DNA of 64,000 nucleotides from an uncultured Shewanella sp. (GCF_947495455.1 NZ_CANLZC010000007.1:1-64000), one strand, 5' to 3'; counted from the first letter of the stretch, positions 1 to 8,801 are shown. Notes: generated from the sequence alone by a model not told the origin. Translations and numbers: made by a program.

Positions 1-396
1 AGTATGGGTAGCAGAATGAAAGCACAGCTCGTTTGTGATGCGCTAACAATGGCAATATGGCAACGAAAACCGAAAGCTGGATTGATAGTACATTCAGATC
101 AAGGTGTGCAATATGCAAGTCATCAATACAGACGAATACTCAGGCTACATAGATTTATCGGTAGTATGAGCAAAAAAGGATGTTGTTGGGATAATGCTGT
201 AGTAGAGAGCTTTTTCGGTAGTTTGAAGCAAGAACGAATTCATTGGCGCAATTATCAAACACGCTATGCAGCTCAACAAGATGTCTTGAATTACATAACC
301 ATGTGGTACAACAGCCAGCGGATGCATTCATACCTTAATTATCAAAGTCCCAATGAATTTGAACGTATGGATAAGCTGTTAAAAGAAGTTGCTTAA
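1..396 (+). CDS. IS3-family transposase OrfB, C-terminal part (5' end outside window)
   Basis: This is the C-terminal half of a DDE-type integrase/transposase that catalyses strand transfer of the element. The reading frame is open to the left edge, so the internal ATG at position 4 is not the real start. Counting from that ATG, the second catalytic Asp is D32 in HSDQG and the catalytic Glu is E68 in AVVESFF. They are separated by 35 residues, the DD(35)E spacing of IS3 elements, and the expected Lys follows seven residues after the Glu (K75). The first Asp lies upstream of the window. The visible part shows no frameshift, so the element may be intact. Confidence 0.85.
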   Translation, partial: SMGSRMKAQLVCDALTMAIWQRKPKAGLIVHSDQGVQYASHQYRRILRLHRFIGSMSKKGCCWDNAVVESFFGSLKQERIHWRNYQTRYAAQQDVLNYITMWYNSQRMHSYLNYQSPNEFERMDKLLKEVA

Positions 397-410
397 CGAA
401 CTTAACTAGG

Positions 411-436
411 GTGACCGAATTCAGTTGACCAGGTCA
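411..436 (+). repeat. IS right terminal inverted repeat
   Basis: The sequence GTGACCGAATTCAGTTGACC followed by AGGTCA closes the element. A near-identical copy, differing at two positions over 26 bases, lies at 25661-25686 inside the micro-ORF array. This supports its identity as a mobile-element end. Confidence 0.7.
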
Positions 437-568
437 GTTAGTATTTGGCGTTGGTTCTTTGGCTTTTTCAGCATTATTTTCAGCGTTGTTTTCAGTACTG
501 TTTCCATCACCCCCTCCACAAGCTACTAACGCACTGAGCATCATGATTAAGAGTAAAATCCGTTTCAT
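434..568 (-). pseudogene. Lipoprotein gene truncated by IS insertion
   Basis: Reading leftwards from an ATG at 568, the frame encodes 44 residues. It begins with a lipoprotein signal peptide (MKRILLLIMMLSALVAC) with lipobox LVAC, then a Gly-rich and Asn/Glu/Pro-rich linker typical of a surface lipoprotein tether. The frame reaches the IS end at 436 and stops at once on a TGA formed by the terminal repeat. The simplest reading is that the element jumped into this gene and removed everything beyond the linker. The mature domain is unknown. A frame on the opposite strand here (459-644) is its shadow. Confidence 0.65.
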
Positions 569-710
569 TGTTTTATTCCATTTTATTGTGTACAAAAGGA
601 ATGCAATGTTATCAAAGCGTAAAATTAATTCAAGGGTAAATTAATTAAAATCTCATTTTATCAGTTGCTTATATATTTTTCTTTGTGAGCATCATTAACT
701 TAGAAGCAAT

Positions 711-764
711 GAATAGCCCTGAGTGAATAGAACTGAGGAATAGAGCTGAGGAATAGCACTGAGT
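711..764. repeat. Short tandem repeat, about 13-14 bp x 4
   Basis: Four imperfect copies of a GAATAGNNCTGAG(T) unit lie head to tail. They are in a non-coding stretch (569-880) between the broken lipoprotein gene and a small exported protein. No gene is visible there. Confidence 0.7.
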
Positions 765-793
765 GATAAGTGAGTAAACGGAGTACAACATAG

Positions 794-854
794 ATGATTA
801 AGCTTATTGGCGATAAACTCATTGGTATAAGTCCATTGGTATAAGCTTAATCAT
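794..854. repeat. 14-bp perfect inverted repeat with internal direct repeat
   Basis: ATGATTAAGCTTAT at 794-807 is matched by its exact reverse complement at 841-854. The loop carries two copies of CATTGGTATAAG. There is no T-run on either side, so it is not a clear terminator. Confidence 0.6.
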
Positions 855-880
855 ATTTTAGATGGGAGAATCGTTAAGAT

Positions 881-1102
881 TTATTGAGTGGTGGTTTCAC
901 TCATTTGCTCTTTGGCAATCAGAATCGTATCTCTATTTTCAGTTAATTGTTGCTTTAGTTCTTCCATTTTTAAGTTAAGTTCAGCGTTTATGCTAGCATG
1001 TAGCTCACTGGTATTGCTTAAAGCGTCATTGGCTTGAATGCTGCTGGCAAAAAAAGCAGCACAAAGGATCATAAAGATCATGGGCATTTTAAAAGATAAC
1101 AT
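881..1102 (-). CDS. Small exported protein of unknown function (73 aa)
   Basis: No family is recognised. The protein starts with a signal peptide of about 24 residues (hydrophobic core MPMIFMILCAAFFASS, likely cleavage after SIQA), leaving a mature peptide of about 49 residues. The mature part is polar and likely helical (NAELNLKMEELKQQLTENRD), so a small periplasmic or outer-membrane-associated protein is probable. The start is supported by GGGAGG ten bases upstream. It is divergent from gcvA, with an intrinsic terminator lying between its start and the gcvA promoter. The exported prediction is good; the function is open. Confidence 0.6.
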   Translation of the reverse strand: MLSFKMPMIFMILCAAFFASSIQANDALSNTSELHASINAELNLKMEELKQQLTENRDTILIAKEQMSETTTQ

Positions 1103-1135
1103 TTTTACTTGGCCTCCCAGCTAGTATAAAAAATG

Positions 1136-1161
1136 CATTACCCGATCAGAAAAGGGTAATG
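1136..1161 (-). terminator. Intrinsic terminator or attenuator upstream of the small exported gene
   Basis: On the minus strand the stem CATTACCC / GGGTAATG with a 10-base loop is followed by CATTTTTTAT. It stops a leftward transcript before it enters the gene at 1102-881. It could therefore mark the 3' end of a small RNA divergent from gcvA, or act as an attenuator. Confidence 0.55.
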
Positions 1162-1235
1162 TTTGCAGTCATTGCGATAGCGCGAAATTTACACAAAAGT
1201 ACTGGCTTTTACAAAGGATAAAATGTAACAATTAA

Positions 1236-1252
1236 GATTAGAAAAACTAATC
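1236..1252. promoter_or_regulatory. Candidate GcvA binding site
   Basis: The perfect inverted repeat GATTAG-AAAAA-CTAATC lies 22 bases before the gcvA start. It has the spacing of a LysR-type T-N11-A site and contains CTAAT, the core reported for E. coli GcvA. Autoregulation and control of the divergent transcript are inferred from position. Confidence 0.5.
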
Positions 1253-1274
1253 CAAAAATGAGAGCTAGATCACT

Positions 1275-2186
1275 ATGCCAAAACGATTACCCCCATTAAA
1301 TGCCGTTAAGGCATTTGAGGCTGCCGCTAGGCAATTGAGTTTTACTCGTGCAGCGGAAGAATTGTTCGTGACTCAAGCTGCTGTGAGCCACCAAATAAAG
1401 GCTTTAGAAGAGTTTTTAGGACTCAAACTCTTTCGTCGAAAAAATCGTTCTTTACTGTTAACTGAAGAAGGACAGAGCTACTTTTTAGACATAAAAGATT
1501 TATTTGTTCAGTTATCTGAAGCCACAGATAGGTTATTAGCACGCAGTGCCATTGGTTCATTAACTGTGTGTACTTCCCCTAGTTTTGCTATTCAATGGTT
1601 GGTGCCAAGATTATCAAAGTTTAGCGAGCTCAATCCTGATATTGATGTGCGTATTAAAGCGGTCGATAATGAGCAAAGCTCTTTGACTGATGATGTGGAT
1701 GTGGCCATTTATTATGGTCAAGGTCAATGGCCGGGTGTCCATGCAGATAAGCTGCGCAATGAAGTCCTCATTCCTGTTTGTTCTCCCATGTTGCTCAAAG
1801 GTCCTAAGCCACTCAATACACCTGCTGATCTTAAAAATCATACTTTATTACACGATGCGAATCGCCAAGATTGGCAAGCTTGGTTTAAGCAAACAGGTGT
1901 GGAGGATATCAATGTTAACCAAGGTCCTATTTTTAGTCATTCCTCATTAGTGCTGCAAGCTGCTGCATACGGCCAAGGTGTGGCACTGGGCTACAGTGTG
2001 TTAGCCAGTCCAGAAATTAAGGCCGGTCGCTTAATCTGCCCTTTTCCGAATGTGTTACTGAGTAAAAATGCATATTATTTAGTGTGCGAACAGAATTTAG
2101 CTGAAGTGGGTAAAATTATCGCTTTTAGAGAATGGATGCTGAGCATGTTTGAAGAAGAATCCCGCAGTGAACTCTTACCAGGTTAA
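1275..2186 (+). CDS. gcvA: Glycine cleavage system transcriptional regulator GcvA
   Basis: This is a LysR-type regulator that in enterics activates or represses the glycine cleavage operon. The 303-aa length fits the family. Residues 1-65 form the winged helix-turn-helix and are very close to E. coli GcvA (KRLPPLNAVKAFEAAARQLS, then FTRAAEELFVTQAAVSHQIK). The rest is the periplasmic-binding-like effector domain. The start matches the family N-terminus. The gene order gcvA ... ygdD-rlmM is the same as in E. coli, with a hydrolase gene added in between. Autoregulation through the site at 1236-1252 is likely. Confidence 0.93.
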   Translation: MPKRLPPLNAVKAFEAAARQLSFTRAAEELFVTQAAVSHQIKALEEFLGLKLFRRKNRSLLLTEEGQSYFLDIKDLFVQLSEATDRLLARSAIGSLTVCTSPSFAIQWLVPRLSKFSELNPDIDVRIKAVDNEQSSLTDDVDVAIYYGQGQWPGVHADKLRNEVLIPVCSPMLLKGPKPLNTPADLKNHTLLHDANRQDWQAWFKQTGVEDINVNQGPIFSHSSLVLQAAAYGQGVALGYSVLASPEIKAGRLICPFPNVLLSKNAYYLVCEQNLAEVGKIIAFREWMLSMFEEESRSELLPG

Positions 2187-2292
2187 GGCGTGAACTCTTA
2201 TCAGGTTAAGGCACCAGATTAAGCGAAAAGTGCGTCAATGTTTGAAGAATGAGTGCTGAGCGTGTTTGACGAAAGCATTTTGCAGTGAATGA
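2167..2292 (+). repeat. Decayed duplication of the gcvA 3' end
   Basis: A 23-bp block covering the end of gcvA (2167-2189) is repeated at once at 2190-2212 with one mismatch. A second, more degraded copy of the last 55 bases of gcvA follows at about 2239-2292; compare AGAATGGATGCTGAGC in the gene with AGAATGAGTGCTGAGC downstream. The copies are not open frames. They look like slipped-strand or recombination debris. Confidence 0.6.
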
Positions 2293-2345
2293 TTACGAAA
2301 TGAATGATGACGAAATGATTACAAGGTTAAGGCAGGAATGCGTCA

Positions 2346-2987
2346 ATGAGTGAAGTGGCAGATAAGATGAGTCAATATGTAGTCGATGGTGAAGGCGCTG
2401 AAGTATTAGTCATCTTTGCCCATGGTGCAGGTGCCAATCGAGATTCAGATTTTATGAAACAAATGGCAAGGGACCTTGGAAGCCGTCATATTCGTGTTGT
2501 GCGGTTTAATTTTCCTTATATGCGTGCAAATGCATTAGATGGCAAGCGGAGACCGCCTGACAGAGCACCTAAGTTGCTGCTTGATTTTAATGAGCATATT
2601 GCCTTTTTGAAGAAGAATTACTCTCCTCGAAAGATTATTTTAATGGGAAAATCCATGGGGGGACGCATGGCCGCTATGGTCGCTGCGAATACGCCAGTGG
2701 ATGGGGTAATTTGTTTGGGTTATCCCTTTATTCCTTTAAAAGGTGGTGAGCCAAGATTGTCGCCTATCGTGGAATGCAAGCCGCCCTTAATGGTGATCCA
2801 AGGTGAGCGAGATAAATTTGGTGCAAAGGGTCTTGTTGATACTTGGCCTGAAATGAAGGCAGCACAGCTGCAGTGGCTTATTGATGGGGATCATAGTTTT
2901 AAGCCACGTAAAGCCTCTGGTGTGACCTATGAAGAGAATATGGCACAGGCTGTCACTTATTGTCAGCAATTTATTGACGCAATTTAA
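2346..2987 (+). CDS. Alpha/beta hydrolase of the KANL3/Tex30-like family
   Basis: This cytosolic alpha/beta-hydrolase fold protein of 213 residues has an unknown substrate. The nucleophile elbow is GKSMGG (Ser about residue 102), the acid is probably the Asp in QGERDKFG, and the His is in DGDHSFKP. An early FAHGAGAN segment forms the oxyanion side. Bacterial members of this group are small and are often annotated only as alpha/beta family hydrolase. It precedes ygdD by 15 bases and probably shares its transcript. The fold is secure; the reaction is not. Confidence 0.75.
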   Translation: MSEVADKMSQYVVDGEGAEVLVIFAHGAGANRDSDFMKQMARDLGSRHIRVVRFNFPYMRANALDGKRRPPDRAPKLLLDFNEHIAFLKKNYSPRKIILMGKSMGGRMAAMVAANTPVDGVICLGYPFIPLKGGEPRLSPIVECKPPLMVIQGERDKFGAKGLVDTWPEMKAAQLQWLIDGDHSFKPRKASGVTYEENMAQAVTYCQQFIDAI

Positions 2988-3002
2988 TGGGGAGGAGAGA
3001 AA

Positions 3003-3389
3003 ATGCGCAGTGGTTTTTTATTATTAGCAGGATTAAGTGGTTTTTTGGCGGTTTCATTAGGGGCTTTTGGTGCACATAGCTTAAAAGACATGGCATCCGT
3101 TGACATGATCCGTATTTTTAATTTAGGGGTTGAGTACCAGTTCTACCATACCTTTGCCCTTATTGCTGTTGCCTTTGCGAGTCATTGGTTACCCTCACGT
3201 ATACTTGCTTGGGCGGGTTACATGTTTATCTTAGGCATAGTGCTGTTTTCGGGGTCACTTTACGCCTACGCATTAACACAAAAGGCTTGGTTAGGCGCCA
3301 TCACGCCCTTAGGCGGCTTGTCATTTTTATTGGGTTGGTTGTTTATTGCCGTAGCAGTATGGCGTAATAGAGTGAATGAATTTAAGTAA
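3003..3389 (+). CDS. ygdD: DUF423 inner-membrane protein YgdD
   Basis: This small integral membrane protein has 128 residues and four predicted transmembrane helices, at about residues 1-25, 40-60, 65-88 and 95-120. The signature GAFGAHSLKD near the N-terminus and the overall length match the DUF423/YgdD family. GGGGAGGAGA at 2989-2998, just before the ATG, supplies the ribosome site. In E. coli it sits between gcvA and rlmM, as here. The function of the family is not established. Confidence 0.88.
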   Translation: MRSGFLLLAGLSGFLAVSLGAFGAHSLKDMASVDMIRIFNLGVEYQFYHTFALIAVAFASHWLPSRILAWAGYMFILGIVLFSGSLYAYALTQKAWLGAITPLGGLSFLLGWLFIAVAVWRNRVNEFK

Positions 3390-3508
3390 TTTGCACTTCC
3401 AAAGAACAAAGAAACCCCTTCATTTCACTTAAGGATAGATACTGTGTAAAATAGCGGGCAATGATTGATGGTCATATCGATCAGGATTGATCATATTTAG
3501 GAAGTTTA

Positions 3509-4591
3509 ATGATAAACCTATTTTTATTTTGCCGTGCAGGCTACGAAAAAGAGTGTGCGGCAGAAATTCAAGATCGCGCTGCTCAGTTAAATATTGGCGG
3601 ATTTGTAAAAACCAATACCAATGATGCATACGTCATTTTTCAGTGTTTCAATGAAGGTGACGCCGATATTTTAGCGCAAAAAATTGCGTTAGATTCGCTG
3701 ATTTTTGCCAGACAAATGTTTGCGGCTAAAGCATTACTAAAAGATCTCCCTGAGTCTGATAGAGCCACGCCCATAGTTGAGGCCTTAGCCGATGTGTCAA
3801 AAGCTGGGGAGTTAAGAGTTGAAACTCCCGATACCAATGAAGCTAAAGAACGTTCAAATTTTTGTCGTAAGTTTACTGTGCCTTTACGTCAAGCATTGAA
3901 AAAATCGGGCAGTTTATTGGCAAAGGAGAACCCAAAGCGGCCGATTATTCATGTGTGCTTTGTGGCATCGGGCATGGCGTATGTGGGGTATTCACTGAGT
4001 CAAAATAGCTCGCCTCATTTTATGGGGATCCCAAGATTGAAAATCGCGCCAAATGCTCCCAGTCGTTCGACGCTAAAATTGGATGAAGCCTTTGGTCATT
4101 TCATTCCCAAAGAAGAGCAAGAAACTCGTTTACGCAGTGGAATGAATGCGGTTGATTTAGGAGCTTGTCCGGGAGGGTGGACCTATCAATTAGTGCGGCG
4201 AGGTATGTTTGTGGCTGCTGTTGATAATGGCCCTATGGATGAAGGCTTGATGGAAACGGGTCAAGTGAAGCATTATCAAGCCGATGGTTTTCGATTTGAG
4301 CCGCCAAGAAAAAATATCCATTGGTTAGTGTGTGATATGGTAGAAAAGCCATCAAGGGTGGCTGAATTGATAGAAGCCTGGGCAATCAATGGCTGGTTTA
4401 AAGAAGCCATTTTTAATCTTAAGTTGCCCATGAAAAGTCGCTACAAAGAAGTTAGCGTGATTTTATCGACATTATCAGAAATCTTGCATGAAAATGAGGT
4501 CAATGATTTTACTTTAGCCTGTAAGCATTTATATCATGATCGTGATGAAGTGACTGTGCATTTGTGTTTGCGTCCAAATGGGCCTTGGTAA
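3509..4591 (+). CDS. rlmM: 23S rRNA 2'-O-ribose methyltransferase RlmM
   Basis: RlmM methylates the ribose of C2498 in 23S rRNA using S-adenosylmethionine. The 360 residues match the family length (E. coli 366). An N-terminal THUMP-like region (1-170) is followed by a Rossmann domain with the SAM motif [15 protein letters not shown] at about 214-228. The [10 protein letters not shown] segment after it corresponds to the conserved core of this enzyme. AGGAAG at 3498-3503 precedes the ATG. It is followed by a strong terminator shared with the convergent isocitrate dehydrogenase gene. Confidence 0.93.
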   Translation: MINLFLFCRAGYEKECAAEIQDRAAQLNIGGFVKTNTNDAYVIFQCFNEGDADILAQKIALDSLIFARQMFAAKALLKDLPESDRATPIVEALADVSKAGELRVETPDTNEAKERSNFCRKFTVPLRQALKKSGSLLAKENPKRPIIHVCFVASGMAYVGYSLSQNSSPHFMGIPRLKIAPNAPSRSTLKLDEAFGHFIPKEEQETRLRSGMNAVDLGACPGGWTYQLVRRGMFVAAVDNGPMDEGLMETGQVKHYQADGFRFEPPRKNIHWLVCDMVEKPSRVAELIEAWAINGWFKEAIFNLKLPMKSRYKEVSVILSTLSEILHENEVNDFTLACKHLYHDRDEVTVHLCLRPNGPW

Positions 4592-4621
4592 ACAAAGTGA
4601 GATGTAAAAATTAATAAAAAA

Positions 4622-4642
4622 GCCTCGCTAAAATAGTGAGGC
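4622..4642. terminator. Bidirectional terminator between rlmM and the isocitrate dehydrogenase gene
   Basis: The stem GCCTC...GAGGC with an inner CT/AG pair is flanked by an A-run on the left and a T-run on the right. It can therefore end both convergent transcripts. Confidence 0.85.
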
Positions 4643-4681
4643 TTTTTTATTTTAAATAATGGCTTCACTTAAGGTCACAAA

Positions 4682-5689
4682 TTAAAGGCGGTCAATAACC
4701 GCTTGAGTGAAGTCGGTTGTGCCATGAGTGCCACCCAAATCGCGAGTAGTACGATCGCCTTCGGCAATCACAGATGCAATAGCGTTGCGGATCAGCTCAG
4801 CCTTATCGGCCATACCTAAATATTCAAGCATTTGAATAGAAGCTAATATAACCGATGTCGGGTTGGCTAAGTTTTTGCCTGCAATATCAGGAGCACTGCC
4901 GTGTACGGCTTCAAATATGGCTGCATCGCGGCCAATATTCGCACCGGGTGCCATGCCCAATCCGCCAACCAGTCCAGCACAAAGATCCGATAAGATATCA
5001 CCAAATAAGTTAGTAGTGACAATCACATCGAAGTTCTCTGGATTCATGACCAGTTTCATACAGGTTGCATCCACAATCATCTCTTCAGTGATGATGTCAG
5101 GATAACGCTCACCCACTTCTTTTGCCACTTTCAGGAACAAGCCTGAGGTGGATTTCATAATGTTGGCTTTGTGTACAATAGTGACTTTTTTACGCTTTTC
5201 TTTGCGAGCGAGTTCATATGCGAAAGTCGCGATTTGCTCCGCACCTTGGCGAGTAATGATACTGGTGGCTTCAGCTGTTGTACCATCTTCAGAAAGTGTT
5301 TGGCCTAAACCTGAGTACATACCTTCTGTGTTTTCACGTACAGTAATGATATCAATATCATCATAACGTGCTTGAGTGCCTTTGAAAGATTTTACAGGGC
5401 GCACGTTCGCATATAAGCTGAATTGTTTACGTAAACTCACATTAATTGAGGTAAAGCCGCCACCGACAGGTGTCGTTAAAGGGCCTTTTAGCGTGATGCT
5501 ATTTTTCTCGATTAAGTCTAATGTATGTTGCGGAACAAGCTCACCGTGCTTTTCTAGTGCAGCGAGACCTGCATCTGCGAATTCATATTCGAAGTTGCAA
5601 CCTGCTTTATCAAGAATTTGGATGGCTGAATCAATAATGCTGGGTCCAATCCCGTCACCGGGGATCACCGTAATGGTTCTTTTTGTCAT
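4682..5689 (-). CDS. NAD-dependent isocitrate dehydrogenase
   Basis: This 335-aa enzyme belongs to the isocitrate/isopropylmalate dehydrogenase family and oxidatively decarboxylates isocitrate to 2-oxoglutarate. The substrate loop contains SINVSLRKQF; metal-binding Asp residues lie in NLFGDILSDL. The cofactor segment HGSAPDIAGKNLANP carries the Asp-Ile pair typical of NAD-using members rather than the NADP-binding residues of E. coli Icd. The short length also fits the NAD type known from Shewanella. AGGAT precedes the ATG. The enzyme competes with the isocitrate lyase encoded at 40745 for the same substrate. Confidence 0.85.
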   Translation of the reverse strand: MTKRTITVIPGDGIGPSIIDSAIQILDKAGCNFEYEFADAGLAALEKHGELVPQHTLDLIEKNSITLKGPLTTPVGGGFTSINVSLRKQFSLYANVRPVKSFKGTQARYDDIDIITVRENTEGMYSGLGQTLSEDGTTAEATSIITRQGAEQIATFAYELARKEKRKKVTIVHKANIMKSTSGLFLKVAKEVGERYPDIITEEMIVDATCMKLVMNPENFDVIVTTNLFGDILSDLCAGLVGGLGMAPGANIGRDAAIFEAVHGSAPDIAGKNLANPTSVILASIQMLEYLGMADKAELIRNAIASVIAEGDRTTRDLGGTHGTTDFTQAVIDRL

Positions 5690-5957
5690 GTTTATCCTAC
5701 CGCCTTTTGGGCGCTACTGCTGATGCCGGCCAGTACAAGTGGTATAGACTGGCGACTTGAAATTTTCATTGTCTTCGTCATTTTAACGACTTTCGTCTTA
5801 CTTTCACAGGAAATAGTGAGTAAAATCACATTTTTTAAACAAATAATCATTTATTGAAAGTGATTAATGAAGAACTCTCTTTTAGCTGCCTTTAAGTTGA
5901 TGGTGCTTACTTGGTAGGCGAAGAGGCATTTGTACCGAGAACACATAACAATAATTA

Positions 5958-8801
5958 ATGGAGAAGACATTGAAGTCACAATTGATGCAGTTTTGTATGT
6001 TGATTGCTTTGGTATCACTTTCTTTAGGGGGGCATGCTGCGCCTCAAAGTGTGACGCCGAGTGAGATTATGGCGTTTGAAGCGCTAGATAAACCCATTAT
6101 TTCAGATAACGGTGTTATCTTGGCCGTTGAAGTTAAGCCTGATAGGGGCGATGCCCATGTGTTAGTGAAAAACATTAGCACACAGGAGTCTTTTACTTTA
6201 GCTGGTGGCACAAAACCCAGTGTGAATCAGGATGGGCGTTTTGTTATTGCCAGAACACCTGCGACATTACTGGCATTAGAAACGGCTTCCAAGGCTGAAA
6301 AAGAAAAGCTGACCTCAGGCTTGATTTTATTGGATACCAAAACGGGTAAACAAAGGGTATTTGATGATGTCAAGCAGGCGGAATTTAGTGAAAAGGGTGA
6401 CTCCTTAGTGGTTTGGTTTAATCCGATGAAAGCGGATAAAGACGCTGAAACGGAGCAAGGAGATGAGAGCAAAACTGCCAAAATTGATGAATTTGATAAA
6501 AGCAGCGAATTACTGTTATTGGCCTTAAGCGCAGGTAAACAATTGACATTGGAGCATGTGTCAAGGTTTACATTTGATAAGGCAGGGAAAACACTCGCTT
6601 TGGCACAAAATAATATTCAAGATGATTTTCATCAAGTTAACTTAGTGCGCTTATCTGATCTGTCTTCAAATGTCATTGAGGTGTCCAATGAGCAGCAAAT
6701 TGGTCATATTGCATTAAGCGATGATGGGCGTTATCTCGCTTGGACAGCAGGACAGGCTGATGTGCCGCCTTTTGGGCGTGAATATCAGCTAAATGTGATG
6801 GATATTGAACAGAATAAGCGCAGGTTAATCTCAAAGGCTAATACGAAGCGATGGACATTGAATCGCTACAGTGCCTTGAGGTTTTCTGATGACAGTCAAC
6901 GCTTGTTCTTTGGAAGAGTACCACAAGTCATTCCTGAGCCGACTATTGATAAAATGAAGACCCAAGAGGATATGTTTAACCTCAAGCGACTGAGGCAGCA
7001 AAGAGACTTAGTTATTTGGCAAGGTGATGATGAACGTATTAAGCCTCAAGAAATAAAAGAGTATGCCAAGGAATTAACGAGAACCTATTTAGCCGTTTTA
7101 CACATAAAAAATGATAAATTAGTGCAACTGGCAGACAAAAGGGTTGCGGATCTTGAACAAACCGATTTAGAAAAAAGCCCATTTACTGCAAATTTATTAG
7201 CGGCTAAACGTTATGTGTTGGCCAGCTCAGATCGTCCTTATCGTAAAATGATCACTTGGGCCGGCTTTTATCGTGATTTTTATATTGTGAATATCAATAC
7301 TGGTGAAAAGCAGCTGCTTTTGCATCAACAACCTAGTTCCGAGGTGCCAAGTTTATCCCCCAATGAACACTATGCCCTTTACTATCAACAGGGCCATGTT
7401 TTTCTCTATGATCTGGCTCGAAAACAAAGGGTTAATTTGACCCGAGCAATCGATACGCCTTTTGCCAATGAAGATCATGATTATCCTTCTAATGCACCCA
7501 GTTATGGTTTTGGTCCTTGGCTCACGAATGATTATGGTGTGTTAGTTTATGATAAGTATGATATTTGGCAGTTTGATACTCGTACTAAAAAAGGAGTGAG
7601 ATTAACGAAAGGCTTGGGACGAAAACAAAAAATTCAATATCGATTGGTGGATTTAACCCCAAATGATGCGCCGGCTATCACCCTTGAAAATGACGAGCCC
7701 ATTCTATTACAAGGTTATAATGATAAAACGAAAGGCGACGGGTTTTACTTGGCAACAGTGGGGCAGCCTGGTTTAACGACTTTGATGGCGGGGGATTATA
7801 AATTGACCGCGCTAGCACAGAGCCAAGATCCTAAAATCTTAGTTTATTCAAAACAGCGTTATGATTTATTTCCTGATCTTTACACTGCCAATGTGTTGAC
7901 ACCACAAAATGCAGTCAAACAAACGGATTTGGATGCTCAAAAACGACGTTTGGCATGGGGACAAGCCGAACTTGTGCATTGGACAAACAGCGATGGACAA
8001 GCCTTAGATGGTGTGTTTATTAAACCGACCAACTATGTTGAAGGGCAAGCCTATCCTGTGATTGTGTATTTTTATCGCTTTATGAGCAATAGATTACATG
8101 CTTTTCCTGATATGAAGTTTAATCATAGACCTAACTTTGCTTGGTTTGCCGATAATGGCTACGGTATTTTTCTGCCAGATATTCGATTTGAGATTGGCCG
8201 CCCCGGTGATTCATCGGTGAGCGCATTAACCTCAGGTGTGCAGCACCTTATTGATATGGGCGTGGCAAAGCCTGATGCAATTGGCTTACAAGGGCATTCT
8301 TGGGCAGGTTATCAAAGTGCTTATGCCATTACACAAACGTCTTTATTTACAGCGGTCGTGTCGGGTGCACCTGTATCTAACATGACCAGTGCTTATAGTG
8401 GTATTCGTCATGGTAGTGGCCTTGCAAGGCAATTTCAGTATGAAGCTGGGCAAAGCCGTATAGGCAAGAGCTTATATCAGGCACCACTCGATTATATTGA
8501 AAACTCGCCTGTTTTTTATGCTGATAAAATTAATACGCCATTGATGTTGATGTTTGGCGATAAAGACGAAGCGGTGCCTTGGGAGCAAGGCATTGAGCTT
8601 TATTTAGCCATGCGTCGTTTGAATAAGCCTGTGGTCTTTTTGCAGTATAAAGATGAGCCACATCATTTAAAGAAATACCCCAACAAAGTCGATTATAGTC
8701 TGCGCATGATGGCGTATTTTGATCATTATTTAAAAGGCAAGCCTGCTCCTGACTGGATAACCCAAGGAGAAGCGTATCAGGAATACAAAAAAAATGACTA
8801 A
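5958..8801 (+). CDS. Exported S9 family (prolyl oligopeptidase-type) peptidase
   Basis: This is a large serine peptidase (up to 947 aa) with an N-terminal signal peptide (core MLIALVSLSLGGHAA). A long beta-propeller region follows (about 30-640), then a C-terminal alpha/beta-hydrolase domain. The catalytic Ser is S781 in GHSWAGYQS, the Asp lies in FGDKDEAVPW (868-870) and the His in EPHHLKK (902/903). It probably cleaves oligopeptides in the periplasm. The ATG at 5958 has no clear ribosome site, whereas a TTG at 5970 has GGAGAAG upstream; the true protein may start there. The N-terminal sequence would lose only four residues. Confidence 0.87.
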   Translation: MEKTLKSQLMQFCMLIALVSLSLGGHAAPQSVTPSEIMAFEALDKPIISDNGVILAVEVKPDRGDAHVLVKNISTQESFTLAGGTKPSVNQDGRFVIARTPATLLALETASKAEKEKLTSGLILLDTKTGKQRVFDDVKQAEFSEKGDSLVVWFNPMKADKDAETEQGDESKTAKIDEFDKSSELLLLALSAGKQLTLEHVSRFTFDKAGKTLALAQNNIQDDFHQVNLVRLSDLSSNVIEVSNEQQIGHIALSDDGRYLAWTAGQADVPPFGREYQLNVMDIEQNKRRLISKANTKRWTLNRYSALRFSDDSQRLFFGRVPQVIPEPTIDKMKTQEDMFNLKRLRQQRDLVIWQGDDERIKPQEIKEYAKELTRTYLAVLHIKNDKLVQLADKRVADLEQTDLEKSPFTANLLAAKRYVLASSDRPYRKMITWAGFYRDFYIVNINTGEKQLLLHQQPSSEVPSLSPNEHYALYYQQGHVFLYDLARKQRVNLTRAIDTPFANEDHDYPSNAPSYGFGPWLTNDYGVLVYDKYDIWQFDTRTKKGVRLTKGLGRKQKIQYRLVDLTPNDAPAITLENDEPILLQGYNDKTKGDGFYLATVGQPGLTTLMAGDYKLTALAQSQDPKILVYSKQRYDLFPDLYTANVLTPQNAVKQTDLDAQKRRLAWGQAELVHWTNSDGQALDGVFIKPTNYVEGQAYPVIVYFYRFMSNRLHAFPDMKFNHRPNFAWFADNGYGIFLPDIRFEIGRPGDSSVSALTSGVQHLIDMGVAKPDAIGLQGHSWAGYQSAYAITQTSLFTAVVSGAPVSNMTSAYSGIRHGSGLARQFQYEAGQSRIGKSLYQAPLDYIENSPVFYADKINTPLMLMFGDKDEAVPWEQGIELYLAMRRLNKPVVFLQYKDEPHHLKKYPNKVDYSLRMMAYFDHYLKGKPAPDWITQGEAYQEYKKND

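Larger units (their letters stand above)
1..436 (+). mobile_element. IS3-family insertion sequence, right-hand part only
   Basis: The window opens inside an insertion sequence. It contains the 3' part of the transposase frame and then a short non-coding tail ending in GACCAGGTCA at 436. IS3 elements characteristically end in CA, and the homology of the following DNA (a lipoprotein gene on the other strand) starts right after it, so 436 is taken as the element boundary. The left end and the first transposase ORF are outside the window. The family call comes from the transposase motifs; the subgroup is not determined. Confidence 0.8.

Noticed and set aside
459..644. 61-aa plus-strand ORF
   Set aside because: It is the antisense of the truncated lipoprotein signal peptide, which has the better coding features.
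1136..1260. GcvB small RNA
   Set aside because: The position is right, but the GT-rich conserved core of GcvB is not seen on the leftward strand.
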